This document shows positions 26,721 to 39,300 of a stretch of 64,000 bases of DNA, in pieces. The stretch comes from Gorsachius magnificus (Eukaryota > Chordata > Aves > Pelecaniformes > Ardeidae). The position numbers and the translations under genes are program-made. How positions within the stretch are numbered: position 1 is the stretch's first letter; each line of letters begins with the position of its first letter. The stretch covers positions 41,305,099 to 41,369,098 of the forward strand of contig CM067084.1 of assembly GCA_034008185.1 (NCBI GenBank), in the 5' to 3' direction. The notes beneath the pieces are model-generated. The model was given only the letters and a program-made list of their open reading frames with translations, was not told the origin of the DNA and made no database searches.

Positions 26721-29700
26721 CCTGGTTTTCAACAGAATTACTCCCTAATCCACTTTGTCATGTTTTCACTAAAGCTTCTGCTGGCAAAAGGGAGCAGGAT
26801 TTAGATTAAAATTTGAAGTGGGACATGTGAAAGTAATTTTTTTTTTCTTCCACATGAACAGGATCAGTGCAAGGAAAAGCAGGATTGGTGGTGGTGTGAC
26901 ATGTCCCCTCCTCCCGGGGTGTCACAAGCTGGTGTTTGTGCCACACACGTGACTCTAGCTGCTGCTACTTGGAAAGGTCCAGAGATGCAGTGTAATTGAT
27001 TTTTTTTTCTTTTTTTTTTTTTTTTTTTCTAGTTACGGCTTTGGACTTTAGCACTTCAGGGCTGCCGTCCCTGCTTCTGAGTGCAAAATGAGACGGGTCT
27101 AAGTATAAAGTAGTCTGAAAAAACAGTGTGAGGATGTGTGAAATCAGGCATGCTTTGCAACATGTAGGCCCTGCTAGTTAGCTTGGAGGCAGGAGAGTAA
27201 AAATGCCGGAAGGGACAAGCACTGGAGCATTTCTAGGCTTTAAATCAGTAAATCACGAGGCTTTACGGCTCCCAGTGCCACTTTTTAACTGGTACCTTCC
27301 AAAATATGCTCAAGGCAAAGCTGAGGTATGAGAGTGAAATGGCTCTAGAAGGAAAGAGGAGGTGCCATAGCAAGATACCTTTTTTCCTGTTTTATTTTGG
27401 TGACTTTGTGCAGTGTGTTGGCATCTGCTGAAAGGTTTCATAATTAGATGGAGTGTATTGAAATAGAAACAGAGCTCCTTCCTAGTATTTGATGTAGGTG
27501 AGGAATGATTGTTTGCTTAATTGGTACGTGAATGCTGTTGTACTAAAATCAAATTTCGTTACTGACTTTCATGGCCTGAAGAATTTCAAATTCAGGTAAC
27601 TACTTTCTAATAATGTGATGTACAGACAGAAATAAAAGATGGGTATATAAATATGACCTAGGAAATGACAACCTGTAAGGAAACAGGCAAGTATATTGAC
27701 TATGTCCCCAAGCAGCCAGAAATTTAGAGACACCAAACTTCTGTGGGGAGCTGGCTGTGAAAACACCAACTGAATCTGAGATGCTTTTTGTGTAATCTTG
27801 TTTTTTTCATTTCCAGGCTGTCAGTGTTCCAGTTCATGGCACAGACTAAAGCCCAGAGAAGTCAAAAGAAAAGATTTCCATTTATTTCTGTGGGCTTTGT
27901 CTGGTCTCTTAGCCAATTATGGTGTCATCCTATTGAAACAAATAATAAAAAAAAAGAAATTAGTGTACAAATGTTTGGATGCTTATCCCTGCTGGATTCA
28001 TACGGCATATCTCTATCACTGTTTATATTCCTTAGCAACCACAAGTCGAGTGCTCTGTTTTCCTACTGTGTAAGAACACTTATTTCCTCGTTCTCTTTGT
28101 GTATTATGTGCACACTTAGAACAGCAGCCATTTGGTGCCAGTCTTGGAAAATCCATGAAGCATTGGTAAGGCCCACATATGGTTGTTTCTAATGAGAAAT
28201 ATCTCCTGTCATCCTAAAATGTACTCTGCATCTCTCCAAGATGTCTACATGCTGAGGCTAAGCTAGGTCCAGTTATGTGTTAAAAAAAACCCCAAGAAAG
28301 AAAACAAAAAACCCTAAAGCAATTTGACTTAAGAGAAGAAGGAGATCAGGCAAATAATATTCCTGCACTGTTTCCTTCTCCCCTAAGGGTTTCAGAAATA
28401 CCAATATTCCTTTTAAGAGGACCAGGAGGAGAGCAAAGAATTAAGACAGTAAACACCAAGATTCAACTGAGGTGGTTCTTGTGCAACTGTATCAATTGTA
28501 GTGTAAAGTGTAAAATAACCTTAGGAAGCTGCAGCGTAGCCTGGGGTACTATGATTTTTATAGTTTTAAAGCATGTTTATTCTGTAAGATTTGTTGAGTG
28601 CCCTGTTTGAAGTGGCAATTTTGCACTTACGGAACGTGAGTCTATGAAAAATAGGATACTGTCTACAGAGGACCTAGCTGGGAGTAAAACTACTCGAAGG
28701 GTTAAAACCTCAGTGGTGCCTTTGAAAAGCCTGGCCTGTGGGCTCGCATCGGCTCTCCTTGGCCATAAGATGGCGCATACGCACTTTGTTTTCAGGTGGT
28801 GAAATCGAACTAAACAAAAATTTCAGATAAAATAATATTGACGTGTTTTATTTGACTGTAATTGCTTCACTGCCGGCTGTTCCTGAAACTCGAAATTCAG
28901 AGTCCCACCTGAACAGCTTGGCTGTCTGCATTTCAATTAATGGGTTAAATTTTGGCCAGTAAAGTGGAGACAACAGAAGTAAAAAGTGGCACTGTCAAAA
29001 TAGCGTTAGGATGTGAAGGTTGAAATCCTAATGTGACAAATTGGAGTGGCTGCCCATGAGAAAATCGTGTAAGACCAGAAATGGGTAAGTGTGAGATCAG
29101 CCATTTTAAACATCAGAAGCAAATTGTTACTGCCAAGGGCTGCCTTCCACAGGAAAAACGCTGACTTTGGCAGTACCTTTGTGTTTGCAGAACACCGTGT
29201 ACGCAGGAACCATCGCAGGTGCACAGCAGCCACGATGATGTGGAAGATCTCAGTGGTGCAGTACAGTTTGAATCTGGGATGTGAATATCCACTGACACAG
29301 TTACTGTAGAGATCAGACGTGCCTCTCCTTTCTGTGGGAAGCCAGAACTGCTAGGAGAGTGCTGGCCCTGTGTCTAGAGAGAACTAGTGGCAGAGATGTG
29401 ATGTTTGTTGTCCTTTGGCTTGCAGATTACTTGAGTAATTTCCTGACTCTTTGTCTGTCTTCACTGTAAGCTCTTGGGAAAGTAACTCTCTTATTCCTCC
29501 TTTATGTAGTGCCTTTTTCAGTGGGACCCTGATCAGAGCCACTGCAAAACAAGTAGGATGCTGTCACTTGCTCCTCTCCCCCTCTTTTGAGGCAACTGCA
29601 TATTAAAACCTGTTTATAGTGTCTTTAATCCAGGGTTTTAGAACTTGGTGCATCCCAAAAAAGGGAGAGGGCTTAGGGAACAGTGAAGAAAGATGCTCAA

Positions 29701-32398
29701 AGAGTTACAAATCCTGCTGCCTATCCAAATAAAATTAAACAGCAGCCCAGGCTTGCCTATATGCTGTATGCCTGTTGACCACCTTAGAGTTAGGAGGGCA
29801 CATTTATGTCAGTGTGCTTTCTGCTGAGGCTTGTTTTGTTACATTGTTTTCCTTTTTTAATGGCTGGCTCCTCATCACGCTTCAGAGACTGTCAGATGAA
29901 AGTAATGGGACATCCATGGTATTCATAATATTCATAGCAGCTGTCAAATGATACTGCCTTAGAGTGAAGGACTTATGGCTCTGCAGAGTGACAGCTCTGG
30001 CTTGTATATGTTTGAAGCAGCCCTCTGTGCCTGAAAGCTGGTTTCACCCAGGTATGTAGCAGTCTTATTCTCTGATTGACAACCTTTTTTCTTTTAGTGT
30101 ACCGGGGCTGTCATCATTGCTTCTGTCTTTGCCCTTTTCCAGTCAAGCAGACAGGAAAGACGGTATCTAGAAAAACCAGTTTTCTACGTACTCTAGTACG
30201 AACTCTAGAAAAGCTGACCTTCGCAGTGACGTATTCCTCAAAAGCAGTTGCTTATTCCAGAATGTGTTCCTTTGATAGGATGTCTAATGCAATGAAATGT
30301 TTTCCTTAGACATGTGTCAGACTCTCCTGTGCTTTAAAAAAAAAAAGAAAAGCTGAGTGGTATTTTTCAGATCACTTTGTCCATGCTATGGAAGCTGAAA
30401 TTGGATGGAGCAAAGATCAATAATGTATCCAGTTAATACACTAACGTATAAATGAAATGAATCATAAGAAATGAAATGACTTCTCATGACAATCTTGAGA
30501 AAAATGCTGTTCCATAATACCTCAGTCTTGTCAATTTGAATTTATATTATACACAAACAGTTGCTGACATGCGAACTCTGTTGTGTAAATCTCCCAGGAA
30601 GTGGGTACTCACTATTATTTGCAACAATATGTTATTCCCTGGGCTCAGCCTTTATTACACATTTTCATTTAGTGCAGGCAAGAGAGTTCTTCCTCCCCTG
30701 GCCTTCTTTGTTCTTCTGTTCCTAGCAAGGTCACGTCTGACTAGTCTGTCGCAAGAGTGGCATGGAGTAAGGAATGATCCTAAAGGCAGAATGAGGTCAT
30801 GGAAAAGTGAAATTGTTGCTTTACTCTTGTCATTGCCTGGAGAAAAGATGTTTCTCAGGTGTGGCGACAACTGGTACTAGAGATGTGGTTTTTTGTGTAT
30901 TTTGAAGTTTGTCTATTCTATTCCACATGGAATAATTTGCTGGTTTTGTGTCTAGTCTTCTTCAAACTGATGAAGATACCTTTTAGTTGTTGTTAATTCT
31001 TGATTAGAATTTGGCCTTTTGTCGTGTGAGTAAGTTTATCTTGACTTGGGCATTTATCACGTTTTAATTTCTGGGCCTTGCTTCTATAAACAATAATTCA
31101 GACTATTCTTCTGTATCCTCCTGCACCTTTACATTCAGCAGTTGCGATAGAGTTAATACTTCTGCTCCACTAGGTTTTGTTGCTCTGAAGAGCTACGTTT
31201 CTTCAGTTCATGTTCAAATTAAATCTCTAGTAAAAAGAAAATTGTGTCGCTTCTGAGAACAGACATCTACATGTGTTATCAGAGCGGCATGTGGATAAGC
31301 AAGATCCTCGTATCAGTGAGTTATGGTGGTTATCTGCCTGCAGTCGTTGCGTGGCTCCAGAGATGATACAGAATTCCTCCAGCAGCCTGAAGGTGCTTCT
31401 GTCACTCTGAATATCCAGGGAGTCCGGGGAGATTGCCTGATGTAGCTATTGCCTTTGAAGCGTGCAAATTCTGTCTCCTGTGTTACGTACCCCATAATAA
31501 CCAGTCATAGCTTGATATACTTCATGATCATTGCATGTAACTAGGACTCTTTAAAAACTTTTGGAAAAGTGTATTTTGCATTTGTAGAGATTTATTAAAT
31601 GGACCAACTCGCATCTCCTGCTTAACTTCACTGGTGGCTGTTGTTCTAGTTTGTTTCCTTTGGCATGCTGCATTACTGTGTTTGGCATATCATGCTTGCC
31701 TCGCGCTTTGCTGATGCCTTTGAGATTCAAACCTAAAATAGATTAGAAGCTTCAGAAGCTGCGGAGTCTGTCTTTTGATGTAAGAAGTTTCTGTAATGTT
31801 AACAGCAAGTTAATTTCTAATGAAGGATAAATGTTCTTTAACACACTTGAAGAAAGAAAAAAAGACTAGGCAGGAAGGGGGAGAACTGGGAAGGTGAGTG
31901 TCATCCATTTTACAGGTGTGCTTTGGGGATAATCTGTGTAATCTAACCTTTTTTTTTTCTCAGGCCATCTTGTTTTGTCCTCCTTTTTTCTCTCATTTTT
32001 GAGAACATTGCCTCTGTCAGAACATGCTCAAAAGGTTTCTCTTCTGTGGACAATTGCTACCTGTGGCTGCTCTTTTCCTAATGAAATTTCTAAATGCGCC
32101 TTTGTTCTGATAATGCTAATCTGTTAATTCAGGTTTTAATAACTTTTAATTACAACATCTTTTTCTACTCTGTAATCCTTATTCAAACAAATGCAATTCC
32201 AAGAGTGAAAAATATGCATTGTTGCTCAGATTCTTGGGCTTCTATCCGTGCAGGTGGTCAAGGTGATCCTTTTTCATGAAGTGTATTCATGTCTGCCTGA
32301 ATTCTGCAGTGCTGCAGGATCTTTGGGCATCATCTCAATTTTTTTCTTTCTTTCTTTCCCTTTCAGACTCTTCATTCCTCAGTCCCTTGTTTCTCTTT
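26721..32398. other. Intergenic sequence upstream of AADAT, no supported gene
   Basis: AT-rich sequence with no recognisable coding exon. Several plus-strand polypyrimidine-AG strings (ending near 27817, 30098 and 31964) look like splice acceptors, but none opens a recognisable reading frame. A T/C-rich microsatellite of TTTC type occurs at about 32339-32365, just before the LTR. Confidence 0.55.
27000..27028. repeat. poly-T tract
   Basis: T-tract of about 29 bases interrupted by a single C at 27009. Confidence 0.9.
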
Positions 32399-33448
32399 TG
32401 TGGTGGGTTGACCCTGGCTGGACACCAGACCCCCACCAAGCTGCTCTATCACTCCCACTCCTTGGCAGGACAGGGGAGAGAAAATATAATTGAAAAGCCT
32501 GTGGGTCAAGATAAGGACAGGGAGAGATCACTTACCAGTTACCGTCCTGGGAAAACAGACTCAACTTGGGGATAACAGTTTAGTTTATTACCAATCAAAT
32601 CAGAGTAGGATAATGAGAAAATAAAACCTAAATCTTAAAAACACCTTCCCCCCACCCCTCCCTTCTTCCCAGGCTCATCTTCACTCCCAATTTTCTCTAC
32701 CTCCTCCCCTCCTGAGCAGCACAGGGGGATGGGAAATTGGAGTTGGGGTCAGTTCATCACACATTGTTTCTACCACTCCTTCCTCCTCAGGGGGAGGACT
32801 CCTCACACTCTGCCCCTGCTCCTGTGTGGGGTCCCTCCCATAGGAGACAGTCCTCCATGAATTTCTGCAACATGAGTCCTTCCCATGGGCTGCAGTTCTT
32901 CAGCTCCAGCATGGGTCCATCCTTTCCACAGGGTGTAGTCCTTCAGGAGCAGACTGCTTCAGCCTGGGTCCCCTGCAGAGTCGCAAGCCCTGCCAGCAAA
33001 CCTACTTCAGCCTGGGTTCCTCTCCCCACATGTCCTGCCAGGAGCCTGCTCCAGTGTGGGCTTCCCACAGGGTCACAGCCTCCTTTGGGCATCCACCCAC
33101 TCCAGCGTAGGGTCCTCCTCAGGTTGCAGGTGAATATTTGCTCCAGCATGGACCTCCTCCCCTTTCTTCTGCACTGACCTTGGTGTCTGCAGGGCTGTTT
33201 TCTCTCACATATCCTCACTCTTCTCTCCAGCTGCATTTGTGCACTTTCCCCCCCCCTTTCACAAACACGTTATCCCAGAGCTGCTACCACTGTCACTGAT
33301 GGGCTCAGCCTTGGCCAGCAGTGGGGTCAGTCTTGGAGCCAACTGGCATTGGCTCTGTCAGACACAGGGGAAGCTTCTGGCAGCTTCTCACAGAAGCCAC
33401 CCTTGTGGCACTCTCGTTACCAAAACCTTGCTGCCCAACCCCAGTACA
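32399..33448 (-). mobile_element. LTR of an avian endogenous retrovirus, probably solo and minus-oriented
   Basis: A block of about 1050 bp is bounded by TGTGGTGGGTTGACC on the left and CCCCAGTACA on the right, that is TG...CA termini. It matches in wording an LTR I recall as common in bird genomes. Orientation is inferred: on the minus strand there is AATAAA at 32589-32584 near the 3' end and CCAAT at 33352-33348 near the 5' end. No gag, pol or env sequence flanks it. I see no exact target-site duplication: TTCTCTTT on the left against TCTGTCTT on the right is only a partial match. Open frames inside are repeat by-products. Confidence 0.75.
32810..33155. repeat. Degenerate tandem repeat inside the LTR
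   Basis: Roughly seven or eight imperfect copies of a unit of about 40-45 bp, each with a core like CTCCAGCATGGGTCC followed by a CACAGGG- or TGCAG-type spacer. It accounts for the low-complexity open frame through this part of the LTR. Confidence 0.65.
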
Positions 33449-33656
33449 TCTGTCTTCCTTTCCTCTTGTACCTATACCTCTATCATTGGTTCCTTGAACT
33501 TCCTTCTCATTTTGCTTTCTTTTGTATAATGTTCTTTCATATTACATGGAACAACTCCCTAGTTAAAGCAAATCCAATTTCTTCTCTCATTTCAGAGATC
33601 TTTAACCAACCTGTTTGGGTTATAATCAGGGTACATTTTGTTGTCTACATGCTACT

Positions 33657-33676
33657 TGGTGCCCAATGTGGTGGGG
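33657..33676 (+). other. Retroviral primer-binding-site-like sequence (tRNA-Lys type)
   Basis: The sequence starts TGGTGCCCAATGTGG and resembles the tRNA-Lys-type primer binding site of betaretrovirus-like elements. It differs by two C-to-T changes at what would be CpG positions and by one extra T. It lies 208 bp beyond the right end of the LTR and reads on the opposite strand to the orientation I infer for that LTR. It may be a relic of a second, older element or a coincidence. Confidence 0.35.
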
Positions 33677-36221
33677 TTTCTTTTGTAATGCACAATGTAA
33701 CTTTTGTAGGACAATCAGAATGATGTATTGTCTGTTAGAATAACAGGACAGGTGGAAGCAAAATCATGAATTCTACAGGTTTGATAGATCTTGGAAATGC
33801 TTCTTTAGTGGTGACGGATACAGATTGAAAAAGGCTATATTAATTCATCATCAAATAATGAAAAGAAAGTTCTAGGAGGGATACTTTTATCTTGTTTTTA
33901 AATAGTACAGTTAGTTTCTTCTGATGTTGAACTCCTCACTCTCACTTTGTAAAACAGCTTTATTCCTGTGTCAAGTGAGTCTTGATTGTGCTATCATTGT
34001 TTAATGTATTTTGGACTTCAGTGATTGTGTCCCAGACAAGTTCCTCATCCTTTTTCCTTCTGGCTTATCTGTGGCATGATTCAAAATCCTCAAAGAGGCA
34101 GCCAAGTTCATTTTTATGATCTTGATTTGTAAAGCACACTAGCTTTCTGTGTTTTTTCATACACCACTAAATTTAAAAAATGATAAACAGTTCTGCAAGC
34201 ACCAACAATCCATGGACTTGTACCTCTCTGTCAGCATATTCAGAGGAAGCAATTGCATTCAGAGAAAGAATGATAAAATTGACTGTATCATATAGAATAT
34301 GAACAGCATTTTAATGGCATTTTAGCATTCATCAAAAGCTCTTACCTCTGCAGTTGCTTGTTTTGCTCCCTTTTTGCATTCATGCTATAAATCACTGCTT
34401 CTGAAGTGGATTTAGAAAGTGCTTTTGTAACACTGTCAGCAGCTAAACTGTGAAAGTTAATTTCTCAGGAATTAAGTTACATAAATTAGTCTAATTAGCA
34501 AAACTAAGGCAGAGATTGGTACAAGTAAGATGAACTGTAGAATGATGGAAGTAAACACAGAAACCAAGAATATTCACAAGGCAAATTCAATAGATGGCAT
34601 AACAAAACAGTTTATCTTTGTGTATAGAATATGTTTGAATTGCCTTCATTTCTCTGAAGCGCTGAGTATAAGTAACTGTTTATACAACCAGGTCATGTTT
34701 TTAGGGTAATTCTGGGTAATGCTTTGTCTGTTGTGTCATGGAGCTGGAGGGGGAAAGACAGAGCGAATAGAATGTTGCAGGTGCTTATAGGTAGATGATC
34801 TCGTGCCCCAGTATTGCCTATAAATAATTAGCTGTGTTTGTGAGAGTGTCCTTGGGATCCCAGGAATTATGAATCAAAATTATAAGCCACATATGAGTTT
34901 AGAGAAGTTCCTTGTTTCTGTGGTGTGCAGGAATTCTTAGGAGGGGTTATCACACGGTTGAGAGCCTTGTAGTTTTTTGGAAAGATTGGTGTGTGCTCTG
35001 GGATTCCCTGAAGTAGCTGGGGTCAGGATCTGCATGAATGTGCTTTTGCTTTTAAGATAGCTGCATGTTGCCCATGCCAGGTACTTCAGGCTGAAACTTG
35101 CAGTAATTTTTCAGAAAGCTGTACTTGCATTGGCACACGTACCTTGTGCCTAATGTAAGTAGATGCCAACTTTTCTCGGACTATGCCTACTACAGACAGG
35201 TGTAGGGGTGATAGAAATATTTAAAAATACTATTTAGAAAACTAATTGCTCACCTTATTGAGTGTTCTTGGAATACGCCCATATGTTCTTGACGTCTGTC
35301 ACATTCTACAGTATAGTGTGTTACCCATATGCCTTAGGTATTTATGAGGTTTTTTCAAGTCAGTAGAAAATTAAACTGTTGGACTGAAGGAGCTTTGAAG
35401 TTTCTCCTCTTTATGCTGTACGAAAACCATGATTCCAAAAGGGAAGCATGTGTCCAGTTCCTGGCTACCTGTTTATGAGGGACTGTTGAGGTGTTGTGCT
35501 GGATGTTTGCTGTTGGACCTTAGATTTGTCAAGCTTGGTAAAATATCAGGATTTTTATTCTTTTTGCTATCTTGATAGACACTGTTGCAGCTTCTGAGGG
35601 TACCAGGGCTGAGGTGTTAGACACATTTTGAGGATTTCCCATCAGATGGCATGTTTGAGCCTCCTCCAGCTGTCAGTCACCTTGACAGTTCTGACTTCTA
35701 TGACATGAATCTCTTGGCACTGAAGCATCTCGAGGTGTTGAAATACTCTTGAGAAGACTGTAGCTGAGCTTCACTTTGGGGGGAAGAATAGCACTATATA
35801 TACAAGGCTGTGAGCCTGTAAGAATGGAAGGAGTGAGACACATGGCAGAGTGAGAGAGTCATGCATGAGGAGCTGTAAATATCTCCTTTTAGACATCTGG
35901 GTTGTGGCCAACAGTAAGTGGAAATAAATGCGAGTGCTGGAGGTGAGAGGAATATAACGTATAAGATGTTTTTACATTTGTTTCTTAAATGAATTCCATC
36001 AAATTTAAATATTTTTAAAAAAAATACCTGCATTGATCTGCTTATGAGAAGACAATATATAACTTGTCTTCAAACATTTATTTAGATGCTGCTGGAGTTT
36101 TCTAAAGTTTCTTTGAATTACCTACATTGTTTTTCCTAAACTACTTGTGTAATCCAGAAGCATCATGTTAAATGAAGTCTTTAATTTGGATAAAGCTGCA
36201 TCAAAATTTTGGACTTAGTTT
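33677..36221. other. Intergenic sequence, nothing recognised
   Basis: AT-rich sequence on both strands without recognisable exons, RNA genes or repeats. Confidence 0.5.
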
Positions 36222-36368
36222 CATAGAATCATAGAAGAGTTTAGGCTGGAAAAGACCCTTAAGGTTGAGTCCAAGCATTAACCTAACACTGCCAAATCTA
36301 CCAGTAAAGCATGTCCCTAAGCACCACATCTAGATGTCTTTTAAATACCTCCAGGGATGGGGACTCAG
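36222..36368 (-). mobile_element. CR1 LINE, short 5'-truncated 3' end
   Basis: On the plus strand it starts CATAGAATCATAGAAGAG, the reverse complement of the CR1 3' repeat ATTCTATG. It continues through the usual 3' end words (AAAAGACCCTTAAGG, GAGTCCAAGCATTAACC, AGCACCACATCT, ACCTCCAGGGATGG). Only about 150 bp remains. It differs clearly from the CR1 copy at 48.9-51.9 kb, so it belongs to another, older subfamily. Confidence 0.88.
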
Positions 36369-39300
36369 TTTTGTATCCTCTGAAACTGAAAATTTCAATG
36401 CCACCCACCCCACCTGCCAAATCCCACTTCTTTGTTTGATAGCTCTCTATTCTTTATTTAGTTTAATATTAAATGACTACTGATTTTAATATATTTGGGC
36501 TTTTCTTGCTCTTAGTAGATAAATGAAAAGGGAAGATTTTGTCACGTAATACTTCAGCATGATTCTAGCCATTTACAGATATGCTCGGATATCACCGAGA
36601 CAATCTGAAAGCCTGACCAGTTCTCCGAATTATTCTTTGTCTCTTGCAGGAGTGATTAGCATACTCTCTAATTCTGGGACTGCATATAAAGTAAATCTTG
36701 CAGAAAGGCCTTGAAATCCATGGGGTATTAAAGTCTCTGTGGGCTTAATGAGAGTTTAAAGCCCGAAACCATGCTGTGGCGAGCTGGCCAGTTCAGAGGG
36801 AAGCTGTCCAGCTGAGCGCGCCTGCTTACTTAGCAAAAGCTCTTGTATTGAAGCAGAAGTGGGAAAAGCCTTTACTGGCATATTCCTCTTACCCCGTGCA
36901 TCTTTGGTTGTTTCCCAATTTACAGAATACCTGGAAGAATGCAGTATTCTGTAATAACCTGTTCTTTAAAAACCTTTCTGCATAACCAGCCACTTCAGAA
37001 GTTTTTCTTCAGTTTCAAAGGATACCTTTTGATGCTGTGGAAGGCAGAAGCCAACTAATAGGATTTCCACCCCTGCTCTAAGGAACGGATATGACTAGCC
37101 TTGGTGGAAGCAGTTCTTTTAGTGTTCTAATTGCCCTTCATTAAGGAAATCTTCCTGTAGTTTAAGGCAGAAGATTCTTTTTCCAACCTGCAAATAACAG
37201 TTTCAAGGCAGAGGACCTCATGGTGCTAAATATTCAGAGAGCTGAGGTCTAATCTACCCATTTTCTTCCTGCAATTTGTATCCACAGCGTTTCATCCCAC
37301 CAGAAGAAATTGCAGAAAATGCAAATTCAAGCCGCTTGACTATCTGTATTTCCCATATGAGTGCCTAGATGGAAAAGGGTGCTGAGATTTGCATTGGAAA
37401 CTAAATTTCAAGTTAAAAATCAGTTGTCATTGGAAGAAGCTGCTTTGAAAATTTGCTCTGGTAACTCATGAAGATTATTGGCTGTTAAATAGTATGCATA
37501 TGGACTGTGGGAATAATGTATTTTTCTAGGTTTGATGAGAATCACTTGTAAACTGATTAAGGATCTGTGAAGGTGCTTGTGTCAAGGTGAATTAATTTAG
37601 AAACTGATTGTATTTTGAGCATTTTAGACAAGACTTGCACAACAGTACAGAAAGTGATTTTTCCACTATTGCCCTGTCAGTTGTTTACTTTATTTCTCTA
37701 TTTTTCAGTGTCCCTAGAAGATGGGCCAACTGTAATCTGATATAAGACATGTTAACCCCTCTGCTTTCCACAGAAATTCTTATTTGCCTCCTTGTTAATT
37801 GACTTTTCTCTGTCCAAGTATAATCTTGGTTTTACAAGTTCCTGCAAAACTGGCAGTAAGATTTCAATAAAATTGTTAAAATGGTGGCTTCCTTAATGTC
37901 TGTTGCCATGTGGAGAATCCAAACTTAGATGAAAGATTTTGAGATTTGAGTGAATTATATGAGTATTTTGAAAATTTCCAAAAGAAGAGAGGATAAACTC
38001 CCTCATCGTGACTAAAATATTGTTTATAACTCATTTTGCAAGCTCTTCCCCATCTGCTCTGGGCTTATTTCAGACTTTTCCCCTCAAAAATACACCATTG
38101 ACAAAACTGATGGTTGTTTTGTGAAACTTTAACTTTGCTGTAACTGCCTCTCCTGACAGAGAGCCTCTCCAAGTTTTGCCATTTAACTCTATTGCACTTG
38201 TCTGCCTTATGGGCTGACTTTCCTAGCAGTGTCTTGGTTTAGGAAAAGTCACCTAAGAAGCTGTTGTTCTGATGAAGTTTTGGACTTGTCTGAACAGTTT
38301 TCCCTCTTCCTTTTATGCTGATACTAAATTTACTGTATCCGGTAGTTTAAGTTTAACACAGCTTGAGTAACATTTCATCCCTCTGGACTGGTTTATGTTG
38401 CTGTCATTCACCAGATAATTTCTGGCTGTCTTGCGGTCAAAGACATGATATCTGTCAAGTCCCAGACTAGGCTGAACTGGAAGTGGTGAGTTTTCAGGTT
38501 TGAAGCTCTTTCGCTATTTTATCAATTGTACTGTGGTCCGTGCAATAATAAATTTAAAAGATCCTCTGAGCTGCTTCATCTTCAGAACTTGTCAAAGATC
38601 CGAACTGATGGCCTTATGTCACTTCTCAGCCTAGGAAAGAATGGTGTATGCAGTAGCTAGAAAAACAGAGTACACAGAGTACAGAATATTAGTTGGAATG
38701 CATATGCTAACTTCTTGTTTTGCATTTGTTGTGGTATCTGAAGTACCAAGCACTGATGCCTATTGATGACAGCATGCCAGAGGCTGGATGTCAGTTCTTG
38801 TGTTCAAGGTATGCTTTGTAATTCATTTTCTGTCTAAATTCTTGAGGCCTCCTCCTGTATTTGAGGTCTTTCGTATAAGACATGAGTAATAATCCTACAA
38901 GAATAATTAAAATATGCCTAAGCTGCCAAGGCTGAATTTGATAGCTGTTTGGACTCCAGTGTTTGCTTCCAATTACAAAGCATAAAATGAGAAGGCTCAG
39001 TTTTCAGTCTCATGAAATCGGAGTTATTTAACATTGAGTTCTCTCATCCCTGACTTCAGCGAAGCAGTGTGGTTCAGCGAACAGAAAACAAATAATTTTT
39101 TTAAGGTAGTCTTTGAAACAGATTAATGTAGGCTTTAGATGCACATAAAAGCTTCCTCCCTACCACCTTATTTTCTTTTCTAGCTTTTTTGTGAACAGTT
39201 AAAATTAAATTTCTGAGGTAGAACTTGCACAAAAATAGTAAATGGAGAAAGCATTCTTTTATTATACTTTACATCAGATCACACTTCTCTTCATGTCATC

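Noticed and set aside
27788..28192. Acceptor-like polypyrimidine tract followed by an open frame of 134 codons
   Set aside because: The translated sequence is not recognisable, no donor partner was found, and similar tracts occur by chance throughout the flank.
32737..33236. Open frames of 146 and 97 codons in the LTR
   Set aside because: They follow the internal tandem repeat and overlap on opposite strands; no retroviral protein motif is present.
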